Source of the DNA: Chalciporus piperatus | Taxonomy: Eukaryota; Basidiomycota; Agaricomycetes; Boletales; Boletaceae | Assembly: GCA_038093975.1 (NCBI GenBank) | Contig: JBBPTG010000177.1 | Span: 1-50,767, forward strand | Length of the DNA: 50,767 bases | Reading direction: 5' to 3' | Shown: in pieces, positions 16,926-28,067 of the stretch | How positions within the stretch are numbered: the stretch's first letter is position 1 | How the letters are laid out: every line of letters begins with the position of its first letter | The notes under the pieces: generated by a model | Told to the model about the DNA's origin: nothing | Database searches by the model: none | What the model saw: only the letters and a program-made list of their open reading frames with translations | Made by a program: the position numbers and the translations under genes

Positions 16926-18932
16926 TCACATGAATGAAAGTAGAATTGCCTCGGTCTCGTGGATGTCCACTCCTGCACTGACCGGCATAAACTCCAACTC
17001 AAGTGGCCCACTGACCAGGGCGTCGGGTGTTTCATACGTCTGTCCTCCCCATGTTAGTCCGGAGGAGGCATTTGCATACCTGAGAAATATTGAGCACGAC
17101 TCAGAGATGAACCAGATCCCACATACGAGATGTTGAGCCTCTTCACTCTCATCTCCTGCGTCGCGGCTGCGACTTGCGATCCAGAGAAGTTGATATCGAT
17201 GTGAGTAGTGTTCCGGGTCGCCGCGCCAGGAAGGTAAGCAACGGTGTTGATGAACACTGCACGAACAAGATGTCCGTGTTCGAAGATGGCATACCCGGAG
17301 ACGTCAGTCGCGTTGATGGGGAGTTCAACCACCTGGGTGTCGCCTCTCGAACCGATCGCCTCTGCGGCTATAATCGCAGCGTAGTAGGGAGGTTGTATGT
17401 GAGGTGGAAGAGGAGTAATCGGAGAGCCATCCAAAATTGAGTAGTTGAGGGTTACTGGTTGAATCTGCGGAATGAATGAGATAAGATTGCCGCAGGTCTT
17501 GCTACAAAAATGAGGACACACGAAATTATATTTGTAGCCGACGCCTTCGTGGAAGTGGACTCTGCTGATACCGAGTTGTGTCGCAAACAATGAATAATCA
17601 AGTGCCCAAAGTGCAGCACCCGCCGTGTTACTGACACCTAAGTAAAGTAAAATAGATGTAAGATGTTCCTAGAGGCGCATATTCTTTGTAACTCACCTGG
17701 GGCACCGTGGCAACTCATACCTACGAACGTCAAACAGTGTGTTCGTTCGGGGAGATGGACAAACACTTACTATTGGTCTCGCCTAGAATATACTCCAGAC
17801 CTTGTGCAAACGTGGCATTGATATCCGGTTTAAATACCGTAATGTTACCGCGAATGTGACTCTTGGTCATCAAATCCTGCAAGACAGCACCAGATCCGGT
17901 GCAGAACGAGCCGCTGTAACGGTGCTGCGAGATTCTTTGGAAAGTATGAATGCTGTGCCGCTACATCCAAATAAAACACGTACGTCGTGATCAATGAGCC
18001 GGGCATCGTTTCAAGGATGCCATCTGCAAAGATTGCCTGCGGAGAGAAACCACTGATATTGTTGCCAGATGAACCAGCGAATGCACCTCCGATTAACTTT
18101 GTGAACGAGGTTTTAGAAAGGCCAGCAGTTTCCGAGACATTTGTCGCAAATTCAACCCATCTTTCGCAAACGTTATGGCGACGAGGGAAAAGAAGGATGA
18201 ATCGCACGTACTGAGAAACGTATTCAAAAACGCTCCAGCTGCTGTTCCTCCCTCCATTATTGTGGTAAAGATCAGCTTCATTGCCAACCTCGATGAAGTT
18301 TAGTGTAATGCCCTTTGCTACGACCTCTGGAGACTGGAATGCCTGGACGAGGGCTTTGGTCTCGAGATACGCGGCAGTTAGGTTATACTCCCTAAGGTTG
18401 ACTCCCCACTGAACACGGGTTCCTACAAATGCACGATAGTTGAAACCAGTTGTAGTTAATGAGAGGCGGTGACTTACCGGGGGGAAGGTGAGAAATGGTG
18501 TTATAGAATCGTCGTCCGACAGTGATGTTGGTCGCCTCTGGGTAAGGAGTAACGGGAGTAGATGCAGGGAAGATAGCTTCCTCGTACTGAGAGAGATGCG
18601 GTGAGCGGGGTGGGATGAACAAAAGACTAGCAGCGGAGTACCTCAACAGCATAACTATAGTCGGTGTGGTCCTCGGAATTAGCACCGATTCTGACGAAAG
18701 GAGGCGAGCGTGTGATACGAATTATGTTTTCCAGAGCATTGTAGAAGAAGTGGTTCCGTTCCTTGGTTCCTACCCAATCGACCCATCGGTCTTGTTCGAT
18801 GGAGAGAGACACAAGATCAGGTGCCACTGACGGTGCGCCAATGGGCGCAGCGAGAGGAATAGTCACGTCAATGGCCGAGACCGAGAACGGAGCGAGCAAG
18901 GCAAGCAGCACTGCTTGATACAATCCTAACAT
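16926..18932 (-). CDS. Secreted glycoside hydrolase family 79 protein (beta-glucuronidase-like)
   Basis: Exons: 18932-18642, 18586-18478, 18422-18212, 18160-17984, 17934-17771, 17720-17697, 17637-17522, 17464-17127, 17079-16926 (527 residues). It starts with a signal peptide (LYQAVLLALLAPFSVSA). GH79 hallmarks follow: SLSIEQDRWVDW, IRIGANSEDHT, the acid/base Glu182 in FIEVGNEADLY, CHGAPG, and the nucleophile Glu356 in VHFHEGVGYKYNF. A C-terminal beta-sandwich ends with LTWGGQTYETPDA. Fungal GH79 enzymes remove glucuronic acid from plant proteoglycans, so a role in plant cell-wall breakdown is likely. Exon 6 is only 24 bp. It is transcribed away from the ribosomal P0 gene. Confidence 0.88.
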
Positions 18933-19405
18933 CAGGGCTAGCTAGGGGGGAGAGGAACTCGAGTACAGTCCTTGAAGATTCTCGATGGTCAGATTAAATA
19001 GAGGGGGACTAGTACAGTCCGTGGGTTCAAGAAGCATCCGATGACCTGGCAACACATGTAGCACGCCGCATTTTCACTGGTCAACCTGGTCACATTGCTT
19101 CGTCAAGCGAAATGGTTAACAGGGTTGTCGTGTTAAGCGAAGACCTACATACAGCGTCGTATGGCCCGCAATACGTACGGACCGATACGCACCTGCTCAG
19201 TTCGCATGTAGCGCCAATGAATGACATCTTCGTCTAGTGAACCTGGTCACGCCCGCCGCGATCTGTGAACACCGAAGTTACGTAATCCTATCATCGGCAT
19301 AATCCGACGGAGTTTGAACCTTGAATGTGTGGCTTGTAATCGCGGTGCGTTTGAAGGTGACAGGGAGGGAATCCTCAAAATTGCCAGCATCGACTGCATA
19401 ACACA
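18933..19405. other. Divergent intergenic region GH79 / RPP0
   Basis: 473 bp between the two start codons; it must hold both promoters. No clear TATA box was picked out. Short repeated CTGGTCAC-type words occur (for example near 19079, 19090 and 19242), but their meaning is unknown. Confidence 0.4.
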
Positions 19406-20524
19406 ATGGGTGCTACTCGCGCACAGAAGAGCGTTTACTTCGCAAAGCTTAAGGAGCTCATTGCAAAATATCGTGCGTCCCAATAGCCTCCCCACTCCGG
19501 AGTTTGCCAACCACAGTCGTTCAGCTTCTATCTTCTTGGTCAACGTTGACAATGTCGCTTCAAATCAAATGCATCAGATTCGTACCGCCCTCCGTGGAAA
19601 GGGTGTCGTATTGATGGGCAAGAACACCATGGTCCGCCGCGCCATTCGTTCCATCCTCTCCGAGTTCCCCCAATTCGAGCGACTCCTCCCTCACGTCAGG
19701 GGTAACATTGGCTTTGTTTTCACCGCTGCCGATCTCAAGGAAGTTCGTGATATCATTGTTTCCAACAAAGTTGCCGCCCCTGCACGTGCGGGTGCCTTTG
19801 CCCCAAAAGATGTCTTCGTTCCCGCCGGTAACACTGGTATGGAGCCCGGAAAGACCTCTTTCTTCCAAGCCCTCGGTATTCCCACCAAGATCGCCCGTGG
19901 TACCATCGAAATCGTGTCAGATGTTCAAGTTGTCACCGCTGGTAGCCGTGTCGGAACTTCCGAGGCTACCCTTTTGAACATGTTGAACATCTCTCCTTTC
20001 ACATATGGAATGTCCGTTGTCCAAATATTCGACTCTGGCAACGTTTTCGCACCCTCTGTACTCGACATCGATGAGAAGGAACTCATCGACCGCTTCATGT
20101 CCGGCATCAAGTCGATTGCATGTATTTCCCTCGCTCTCAAGTACCCAACGATCGTCTCAGTCATGCACTCTCTTGTCAACTCGTACAAGAACCTGATAGC
20201 AGTTTCCCTCGCCACTGATTACACTTTTGAGGGCTCTGAAAAGGTTAGTCTCGGCTTAAGATGTTCTCGACGAGACCATTCCCGAACGATTTGACTTAAA
20301 CTTTTATCTAGGCCAAAGCATACTTGGAAAACCCTGATGCATTTGCTGCGGCCGCACCCGTTGTTGCGGAGTCTTCTGCACCCGCTGCTGCTGCTGCCGA
20401 GGAGAAGGCAGAGGAGAAGGCAGAGGAGAAGGAGGAATCTGACGATGACATGGTAAGCCAAACCGATCGGCCCATTATACACTAGAGCTGAATTTGTCCC
20501 CAGGGCTTTGGTCTCTTCGACTAG
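19406..20524 (+). CDS. RPP0: 60S acidic ribosomal protein P0 (uL10)
   Basis: Exons: 19406-19472, 19525-20243, 20312-20452, 20504-20524 (315 residues). The start [15 protein letters not shown], then [26 protein letters not shown] and [15 protein letters not shown] are typical of P0. An Ala-rich hinge leads to the conserved C-terminus EESDDDMGFGLFD, which binds translation GTPases. P0 anchors the P1/P2 stalk on the large subunit. The first intron uses the second of two nearby AG sites (ending 19524), which gives [12 protein letters not shown] as in other fungi; the earlier AG would shift the frame. Full length; nothing unusual. Confidence 0.95.
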
Positions 20525-20847
20525 GTTACGACTTATTATGCCATGTACCCACCGACCCTTAATGCAGACATACAAACCTCGCGTCAGGGCCTGTTCGGTT
20601 GATCTTTGAGCGCGATCTCTGAAGTATATAGAAATGAGATGAATTGGGCACCAGTGTCTCAACGGTTCAATCAGAAATAGAATGGGGAAACGAGTATGGG
20701 GGTTTTCTGGGATGCACCAGTACTTGTCTATTGCAAGGTCGCCTCTGGCTGATATCGACAAACTCGGACAAATAACTTTTGGGCAGCGCCTAGTTGGTCA
20801 AGCAAACGACATAGTAAAAGTCAAACTCCCTATATTCAAACTTCGCG
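20525..20847. other. Intergenic region RPP0 / ZNF830-like gene
   Basis: 323 bp between two genes on the same strand. It should hold the RPP0 3' UTR and the promoter of the next gene. No ORF or repeat is seen. Confidence 0.4.
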
Positions 20848-21663
20848 ATGTCAGATGTCAGGTCGCTCCTCAAGGCAAAGCGACAAGAGGTACGAATTGA
20901 CCATCCTCTAGCTTCCTACACGTCTAGTGGGCAGTTACGCTGTGTTGTTTGCGAGACGAGTATCAAGCACGCGTCTGCATGGGAGGGTCACCTCGGGAGC
21001 AAAACGCATCGCACAAACGCAGTCCGTGTCAGAGAGGAGGAGAAGCGAAAGAAGGAGTTGGAGCTGGAAGAGGAGGCCAACCATCTCAAACGGAAGTTAC
21101 CTGAAGGAGAGGCTACCACGGAGAGCGCCTTCAAAAGGTCAAGGGTCAGCCCTGCACCTCGACCATCAACGTCGAACTTCCCCTCAGATTTCTTCTCAGA
21201 CCCATCTCAAGCGCCCCCTCCTGGTTCCGATCCCGACGATGAAGATGGACACGAAAAAGACGTGGCTGTGGCTGTAGAGATACCACAGGACAAGCTCCGC
21301 GACTCCGCCCTCGAGCAAGAGTGGATACAGTTTCAACAAACTGTTATCAATGCTCCGGACTCGCGTGAAGCTTACGATCACGCAACAGTTGTTGCAGAGC
21401 CTGAACTGGTTTCAGATATACTGGAGGGTTTCCCTACCATGGCGGACGGTGCGCAGGTTGACCCTGGAGCGAAGACGGAGGAGGATGAGAGGCGGCGAAA
21501 AGAGCAGGAGGAACGAGAGTTGATAATGGATCGCCTTATGGACGAGGAACGTGCGCAGGAAGAAGCTGACATGAAAGTCTCCATCATGAAGAACAGGCTA
21601 GAGGCCTTGCGGAAGAAGCGAGAGGCGTCTAGATCTGCGAAACTAACCTCAAGGGCTTCTTGA
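20848..21663 (+). CDS. C2H2 zinc-finger protein, ZNF830/CCDC16-like
   Basis: Single-exon gene, 271 residues. The N-terminus DVRSLLKAKRQE and the finger CVVCETSIKHASAWEGHLGSKTH (residues about 32-54) match the ZNF830 family, whose animal members associate with splicing complexes. A charged coiled coil (EEEKRKKELELEEEANHLKRK) and a C-terminal Arg/Glu-rich helix (RRRKEQEERELIMDRLMDEE) follow. Nuclear location is likely from KRSR-type basic runs. It converges with COX10, with 317 bp between the stop codons. Confidence 0.75.
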   Translation: MSDVRSLLKAKRQEVRIDHPLASYTSSGQLRCVVCETSIKHASAWEGHLGSKTHRTNAVRVREEEKRKKELELEEEANHLKRKLPEGEATTESAFKRSRVSPAPRPSTSNFPSDFFSDPSQAPPPGSDPDDEDGHEKDVAVAVEIPQDKLRDSALEQEWIQFQQTVINAPDSREAYDHATVVAEPELVSDILEGFPTMADGAQVDPGAKTEEDERRRKEQEERELIMDRLMDEERAQEEADMKVSIMKNRLEALRKKREASRSAKLTSRAS

Positions 21664-21980
21664 ATGAGTCCGGTATAGCTTAGCTGCCCATCGCTGAAGC
21701 CCACTGCGTAGAGATCTGCAGGTGAGCCCGACACACATTCCTTGCATGATATAGCTGACCAGCGCCTTCTGCTTGTCTTAGAGCTGTTACTTGCTGGGTA
21801 TCACACGCACGGGATGGCGCCCCGGCGCGGTTGTTGTTGATTGCTGGGTCACAGTGCAGTTCCTAGCCGTTCGCTGCCGAAGATTACACTTTGTATTGGT
21901 TGAAATCGAGACAGTTCCTCTGCGCATCACAGAGAATTTGAATTTAAATGGTGATTAAACTATGTCTGTATACTACAGAG
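21664..21980. other. Convergent intergenic region ZNF830-like / COX10
   Basis: 317 bp holding two 3' UTRs. No additional ORF, repeat or RNA gene was seen. Confidence 0.4.
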
Positions 21981-23222
21981 TTATGTTGTGACGCGTTCAA
22001 TTGCTTTGGAATCCTTGGAGATATCTCGACTTCCCATACCCCAATCTGTCCAATCCACTCCTTGCTTGTGTACCATCATCAGTGCAAGGATGAGCGGCAG
22101 ATACCACAGACTCGTATGGAACAGCGATCGCGCTTGCTTTTCTCCGCAAGAACGCCAAAATGCTGCTGCTGACCTTACCCAAAGGAAGTTTGGTACGAGC
22201 GAGGTGACAGCAAACGCCCAGGTAGTAAGGCCAGAGAGCGGGATAAGTATCGAACATATCGGGACAAAAAGTAACGCATGCCGCAGGCTGACCAAGGCGT
22301 TTTTCTGGGGAGAGAGAACAGACAACATCTTATATCCAGCTTGGGCATAAGATGCTCGAACGAGATGCGACAATGCGTTAAAGTGGGGGAACTGCCAGCT
22401 ATATAACAGCATGAACAGAGCGAGAGCGCCAAGGGGATTATCGATCATGGCAAGGTCGGGAGTAATGTCCGTTATGAATGGTGGAAGAAAGCAGACAACA
22501 GGATTTTCTGCAGTCGGAAGCAACTTTCCGCCACAGGCTGTCCAGCCCATCAGAGGAGGTAGACCGCCGACCACCGCTCCGATCCAGGTGTTCATGATGC
22601 TTTTCCGCTTCAAGTAAGTGTACACGCCTGCGTACAAGCAAATGTTTGCAGCACCGATTGCGGCCGTCAGCGGATTTGTCATTGTCCATAGGAGCGCAGG
22701 CCCGGCGATGCCAGTCACGATGGCGAAGCCTGTCGCGTGTAAAGGGCTGATAGCGCGCCTGACAAGCGGACGTTGGCGCGTGCGCGCCATTTGTGCGTCA
22801 TAGGGTACTTCTTGCAGCTGGTTAAGGGTGTTTGCTGACGCTGAGCACAACGCGGTGCCAACAGCGGTGGACAATAATACTGGAAGAGTGGTGGGCAACG
22901 GAGACAGTGCGACCCCGGATGCAGCTGTCAGCACGACCAAGATAGTGAGTCGTGTCTTTGCTAGCTGAGCATATACGCTGAGAAGCCGTTTGGGTGTAAG
23001 AGCTGCGCTGTCTCGAAAGGTAGAGGGGGGGTCCACCTCGGGTGCTGCGACGCGAGTGAGGGATCGGGCGGACCAGTCGTTGTGAAAGAAGTAGGATGCA
23101 AAAATTTTTCTGATAGGTGCCAATTGCTGACGGACGGCGTGCTGGTGAAAGAATGATCGAGAGACAGCACGGTGCGAGACGACTGTGTGGTTACATCGCA
23201 TCCAGACCGCTAAGCTGGTCAT
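21981..23222 (-). CDS. COX10: Protoheme IX farnesyltransferase (heme o synthase), mitochondrial
   Basis: Intron-less, 413 residues. It adds a farnesyl group to heme b to make heme o, the precursor of heme a for cytochrome c oxidase. The N-terminal ~75 residues are basic with few acids, as in a mitochondrial presequence. The UbiA-type prenyltransferase signature is NTLNQLQEVPYDAQMARTRQ, with the N-x3-D-like pattern. The next conserved block is YTYLKRKSIMNTWIGAVVGG, and SWQFPHFNALS lies further on. About seven to nine hydrophobic membrane segments are visible. It diverges from U1-70K over a 254-bp shared promoter region. Confidence 0.93.
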   Translation of the reverse strand: MTSLAVWMRCNHTVVSHRAVSRSFFHQHAVRQQLAPIRKIFASYFFHNDWSARSLTRVAAPEVDPPSTFRDSAALTPKRLLSVYAQLAKTRLTILVVLTAASGVALSPLPTTLPVLLSTAVGTALCSASANTLNQLQEVPYDAQMARTRQRPLVRRAISPLHATGFAIVTGIAGPALLWTMTNPLTAAIGAANICLYAGVYTYLKRKSIMNTWIGAVVGGLPPLMGWTACGGKLLPTAENPVVCFLPPFITDITPDLAMIDNPLGALALFMLLYSWQFPHFNALSHLVRASYAQAGYKMLSVLSPQKNALVSLRHALLFVPICSILIPLSGLTTWAFAVTSLVPNFLWVRSAAAFWRSCGEKQARSLFHTSLWYLPLILALMMVHKQGVDWTDWGMGSRDISKDSKAIERVTT

Positions 23223-23476
23223 GTCAGCCTGCGAATGCGCGTTAGCAGATGCACACAGCGCAGAACTCGAGTTCGACGAACGGAAGATGTGCAGAACTAG
23301 CTATAGAACTAGCAGTGTGTTAGAGCCAAGTAGCAGTGACTTGAGTGACCTCTCAATTCACGCACAGGCCAAGGTTAGCCAATTTATATAAAAGGTTGTG
23401 CTGGCAGTTGGCGGAGTTTGAAACACACAGTACAGCAACCTCTCGTCTCGATTTTCATTCCTGTTGCTCTACCATT

Positions 23477-24791
23477 ATGCCCGGCACACATCTCTTGCCT
23501 CCCAACCTCCTCAAACTCTTTGCACCACGGCCACCACTCCCCTACAAACGGCCAGTAGGAAAAGACCCTGACCGCGTGCGATGCAAGGCAGTATCCGGAG
23601 TTGCGGACATTCTCGAACGACTCAAGGAACAGTCGACTGCGAACTTGTTCAGTGGCGAAGGTGATACGATGGAAGAGGGCGAAGAGCCAAACTTCACTCT
23701 TGCAGAAGAGACCAAGCGACAGATGAGGCGCGAAGAACGAAAGAAGAAAAAATTCGATGAATTCAAGATTGCAAAGGAAACCTGTCAGTATTCTATGCAT
23801 TGACACTGCCCCGTTCTTTCCTGATGTACAACCGTCATCCCAGACAAGCCTGCAGACGACTCAGAAGCTGTTGGCGATCCATACAAGACCCTCTTCATCT
23901 CCCGCTTAGTGTGTCTTTCCCTATTCGCATGTTATTGTGTCCTCACTTCTTAAGCACAGCACAAAAATGCAACCGAGAGCGATCTACGACGAGAATTCGA
24001 GACATTTGGCACCATTGAACGGGTAAGAATTGTGCGAGACAAGAAAACCCGTAGTCGGGGTTACGCTTTCGTTGTGTATGAGCGTGAGAGGGATATGAAG
24101 GGTATTTGCAGCCGTAACAATTCTGGTTATCTCTGCTAACACCCTTTCAGCTGCATATAAAGAGTCCGATGGCCTTCACATAATGGGCAAACGTATTCTT
24201 GTTGATGTCGAGCGCGGACGAACCGTGCGAGGGTGGAAGCCCCGGCGGCTGGGAGGTGGGCTCGGTGGCAGACCAAAGCCAGTTGAGACTGTCGCTGTTG
24301 CTCCTGCTCCTGCTCCCAGGGGAGGTAGAGGCGGTTTTGGAGGACGTGGGTTCGGTGATCGTGGGTTCAGTGATCGCGGGTTCGGTGATCGCGGCGGCTT
24401 TCGAGGTGGTAGAGGTGGCGGTTTCAGGGGAGGTGGTTTCGGCGACCGCGGAGGCTTCCGAGGAGGTGGAGGAGGATTCCGAGGTGGTCGTGACGACGGT
24501 TACAGGTAATTGACAATTATCTTGTTTGGCATGACTTGTCTGACACTTCCTAGGGGCGGTCGTGGTGGAGGCATTGGGTACCAGGGAGGTGGATTCGGTG
24601 ATGGCCATGCTAATGGATATGGTCCTGCAGGTGGCGGACCTGGAGGACCTGGCGGCTACGGTCCTCCTAATCAAGGTCATGGACCATCTGGTGGTGGGTA
24701 TGGTCCTGGAGGAGGAGGCTACAGGGGCGATCTCAAACGAGAAGGCCCTGGTGGGTATGATGACCGAGAAGCCAAACGACCGCGATACTAG
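23477..24791 (+). CDS. U1 small nuclear ribonucleoprotein 70 kDa (U1-70K)
   Basis: Exons: 23477-23783, 23844-23908, 23960-24101, 24151-24505, 24554-24791 (368 residues). The U1-70K N-terminal region includes [20 protein letters not shown]. One RRM follows, with RNP2 LFISRL and RNP1 RGYAFVVY, and then [29 protein letters not shown]. The C-terminus is rich in RGG, GFGDRG and GGGYGPG repeats, encoded by a tandem DNA repeat around 24,330-24,500. It binds stem-loop I of U1 snRNA and helps recognise 5' splice sites. Yeast SNP1 is the counterpart. Confidence 0.93.
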
Positions 24792-25627
24792 ATGCGGTTG
24801 GGTGAGATATATTCTTTTCGTCTCGTTTTCTTCGCTTTCGTCTCTGGTCGGGTTGACAGCCTCAAGTTCCCTCCCTGTGCTAGGTGGGGTGTGTAAGTAC
24901 CGGATACCTCTCTTGTTGCTCTGCTGCTGTCAGCGTAAGTATATCAGTATTTTATTGGCTTGAATTTTCCTCGGAGCTGGTGTGAGCGCCTTCGGTGGTG
25001 ATAAATATCTGGTACGATTACCAGCAACTTGTTCTCCACGCAGTACAATTGAGCGTTTTGTGTCAGAGATATCGTCGCCGCCAAGCACTGAAGTGGTGAC
25101 TCGCATTTGAAGCGGGGGTCACGGGTCAACGAAAGTTATCCCATGACGCAGTCGCATCAATCCGTCGTCGGCACTGCGTCAAACAAGGCCCTTGCCAGGA
25201 ACGATGCAAGCCCGTGTCTAAATAGGTAGCGAATACGATGCGATTTTCACTGTGTCTTCTATGGTCTCTACGCTGATAAGTATAGTCATTGCACCAATAT
25301 GGCTTGAACTTGGCTCAGCAATGGCCACCAGTTGGCTTTTTGGCCACCCACTCCTTGATCCACTCCTCCTGGGCCGAAGGCTGTACATGTGCTTACTGTC
25401 TGAGCTTGTATAATTGAAACTCCGTCAGGTTCTACCGTTCCGGGAGTTGCTATGCGGGCCCGGAACAACCGTTCAGCAGGGACTAACCTTTTTCGTTCCA
25501 TGTCAGCGGCGTCAGGTCAAGCACAACCATATGTCTCTGCTGTCTCCAGTCTCTGACCCGGAAGTACCGGCGCTGCGGCCTCTTTTGGTTCGCAACTCTG
25601 CTGCCAGTCGCTGAACTCCATCGACTC
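24792..25627. other. Intergenic region upstream of the homeodomain gene
   Basis: 836 bp without a supported gene. Short ORFs (for example 25414-25614) have no recognisable content. It is large for this gene-dense window, which would fit a regulated promoter or a long 5' UTR of the homeodomain gene. Confidence 0.4.
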
Positions 25628-27037
25628 ATGACAGAGCCTGCATCAGGTCCCCAACGCTCGCGGTCAGTCAGTGCGACAAGCAGCAAGGCCGGAAGAGAAA
25701 AGCGAAAACGTTCTCGCGTCACCCCAGAACAACTCGTCCACCTTGAGCGATTCTTCGCCATGGATCGAAGTCCAACTGCTGCCCGCAGGAAGGAGATCAG
25801 TGACATGCTTGGAATGCAGGAACGTCAGACTCAGATCTGGTTCCAAAACAGGTCCGTTGCAGGCCTGGTATGCAACTCACGCAGCTGACCTTCACTCAGG
25901 CGTGCCAAAGCAAAATTGCAGGACGGAAAGAAAGGCCGAGGTAGCAGTGCAGAAACGCCGCCAGACACACCACCACAATTGGCCACTGGGTATGAAGCAG
26001 AGTTACACAGCCTCCTTCATGAAGACGAACGTGAGTTTTCATTTCGTGTACGTGAGGATATAATGCCTGATGCACATTTATTGACAGCTGTAACCATTAT
26101 CCCTTGTACTGACCTTTCCGTCGGTACTTGGCGTCGAATCGCAACTACCCTCAGGAAGCATGACCTGGTGGCATATCTCTGTGATGCCAAGCGTTGCCTC
26201 ACCTGGTTCATCCACTCCTCAGGTTACGGATTCAAAATGGAGATCCCGTTCGACATCATTGTTGATACCGAGTTCACAAATGCCGCCCCGGGATCAGGCC
26301 TTGCGACATTCATCCTCTCCCAACCCCCAACATTTTACCTTGAATCCTTTTCCCCTCCTATTCCTGGACAAGGTACTGAACCAGTTCGTCAATGGAAGAA
26401 ATGCGCAGACTGGACGGAAGACCAACAGGCCACCAAGGTTCTGAGACATAATCTCGTCGGATCCGCCGTTCAACTCGCTCACGTACTCCGCCACTTGAGC
26501 GCGCACACGTCGGGGTCGGACATTCGGCTCCATTCACCGAGCTACTATGCTCACGACCCGTCTCCAGCTCACTTGGAGATCCCACAGCCCCAACTGGATG
26601 CATTTACTGGTGCTGGGTACCACTATCCACAAAACAATGGCGCTTCTCGCAATGCGGAAGACCCAAATTTTGTTCCTGAACGATCTTTCTCGGCTTCACC
26701 CGCAGCACCTGCTCATTCGCAACAACTCGGTCCCCACGAGACTGCGCACATCCCCGTTACACATCCAGCCTCTGCTGTGATTTCGCAACCTCATTCCACC
26801 TCTCCTTACGGTTCATTATATCCACAATATTCTCGACCTCCAACGTTTTCGGCGAATCATTCATCACTTCCGTCCTACACAGAGTCTATCTTGCCATTTC
26901 AAACGCCATCACCGCCACTAAGAACTACCCCATTCTACCCAGCTGGATCAACCCCTAATAATTGTGCAGTGGGCCCGTACGACTCGTCAATACCTCTCGT
27001 TGCTGGCATACTACAACCCCCAGAAGCCGACACTTAG
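25628..27037 (+). CDS. Homeodomain transcription factor
   Basis: Exons: 25628-25851, 25900-26030, 26088-27037 (434 residues). A homeodomain (residues about 22-82) starts at KRKRSRVTPEQLVHLERFF and has the helix-3 motif QIWFQNRRAKAK, which the first intron splits at the Arg codon. A conserved-looking second region (PCTDLSVGTWRRIATTLR ... WFIHSSGYGFKMEIPFDII) follows. The rest is Pro/Ser/His-rich and low in structure. It resembles non-mating-type basidiomycete homeodomain regulators, some of which act in fruiting; I cannot assign it to a named one. There is no mating-locus context (no paired HD1/HD2 genes). Confidence 0.85.
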
Positions 27038-27364
27038 AATACCTTGGCACTTGCAACTTTCGCAGTACATATTATAACCCACACTTTCCTTCTCTACATT
27101 ATGCATTGCACTCGATTCGTTGTAATCGAGCATATCAAGTCGACGGTGCCAGCTTGCATAAATACCATTTATAGCTCTATAAGTAGTCTACAGCGTACTC
27201 ACCTAGTTCAATGATGAACATCGGATTATTGCTGAAACTATCCTTATGTCTATGCTGAATCTGGCACGAGTGCACGAGAATTATCCTTTTAGACTCTGGG
27301 AGCGATGCATGACAGAAGTGAGATAGTCTAATACGGACATGGTCGGTATGTAGGTCTTATACAG
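27038..27364. other. Convergent intergenic region homeodomain gene / TIM13
   Basis: 327 bp holding two 3' UTRs. Nothing else was recognised. Confidence 0.4.
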
Positions 27365-27872
27365 TTACAAAGGGGTTTCTCTCTGTTGACCGGTTCTGTT
27401 CGTGAGCGTCCGACTTACTATGTTAACTAGGAAGAATGATCAATCGTCGTCGTCGGGGTCAAAATCCAGAAGAAGTCGATACTTACATGCCTCCATGTAT
27501 CTGTCCATACATCGTGTCAAGCATGTCTGAAAGAGGTAGCCTTGTCAGTCGCAATGAGTTATATTGAACACGGGAACATGCCTCCTCCGAGCTCGTCAGC
27601 GACACCCCCGGCTTCAGAACACATTTCGCAAAGCATTTCTCGCTAGTTTTCTAAACGGCGGTCATGAGAAGCATAATCCACTGCACTGGAATATAGCATA
27701 CACTGAGGAGTTCCTGCGCAGTGGCAAGGCTCATTTCTGCACGGAGAGCGTTTATGACGGCCACCTTCTGCGCAGCCATGTCTACATCAAAAACCTTAGC
27801 ACTTCCTAACAACGAAACGGAGACGACGGGATAAGCTGGCTCACCGTTGGAAGATGATTTCGAGAAGTCCAT
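27365..27872 (-). CDS. TIM13: Mitochondrial intermembrane-space chaperone TIM13 (small TIM)
   Basis: Exons: 27872-27845, 27781-27702, 27650-27582, 27526-27487, 27426-27365 (92 residues, the normal small-TIM size). The sequence runs MDFSKSSSNDMAAQKVAV, then LATAQELLSKTSEKCFAKC, a 14-residue spacer, CLTRCMDRYMEAFNIVSRT. This gives the twin CX3C motifs that form two disulfides. It escorts hydrophobic precursors to TIM22/TIM23 with TIM8. The third intron (27581-27527) needs a GC donor (GAG|GCATGT) to keep the 14-residue spacer. The only GT option (after 27570) would insert four extra residues including an extra Cys. Confidence 0.85.
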
Positions 27873-28067
27873 GGTTCGAGCGTTGAGATGGTCGAGGTTA
27901 GTTTGAACTTTGGAGAGTGGTAAGTTTCACGCGGCCCAGTATCCGAACTTGATTTCCTTTTTCAGCATCGATCACATATTCGAGCGTAATCACGCGGAGG
28001 TTAATTACAGTAGTGACCGAGCCTAACACGACGAGCCCACCTACTATTCACTAGTAGCTCGCAGAAT

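Noticed and set aside
17935..17983. A shorter 31-bp GH79 intron ending at the CAG at 17953
   Set aside because: It is below normal intron size; the next AG gives a 49-bp intron and the family-typical ISQHRYSGSFC.
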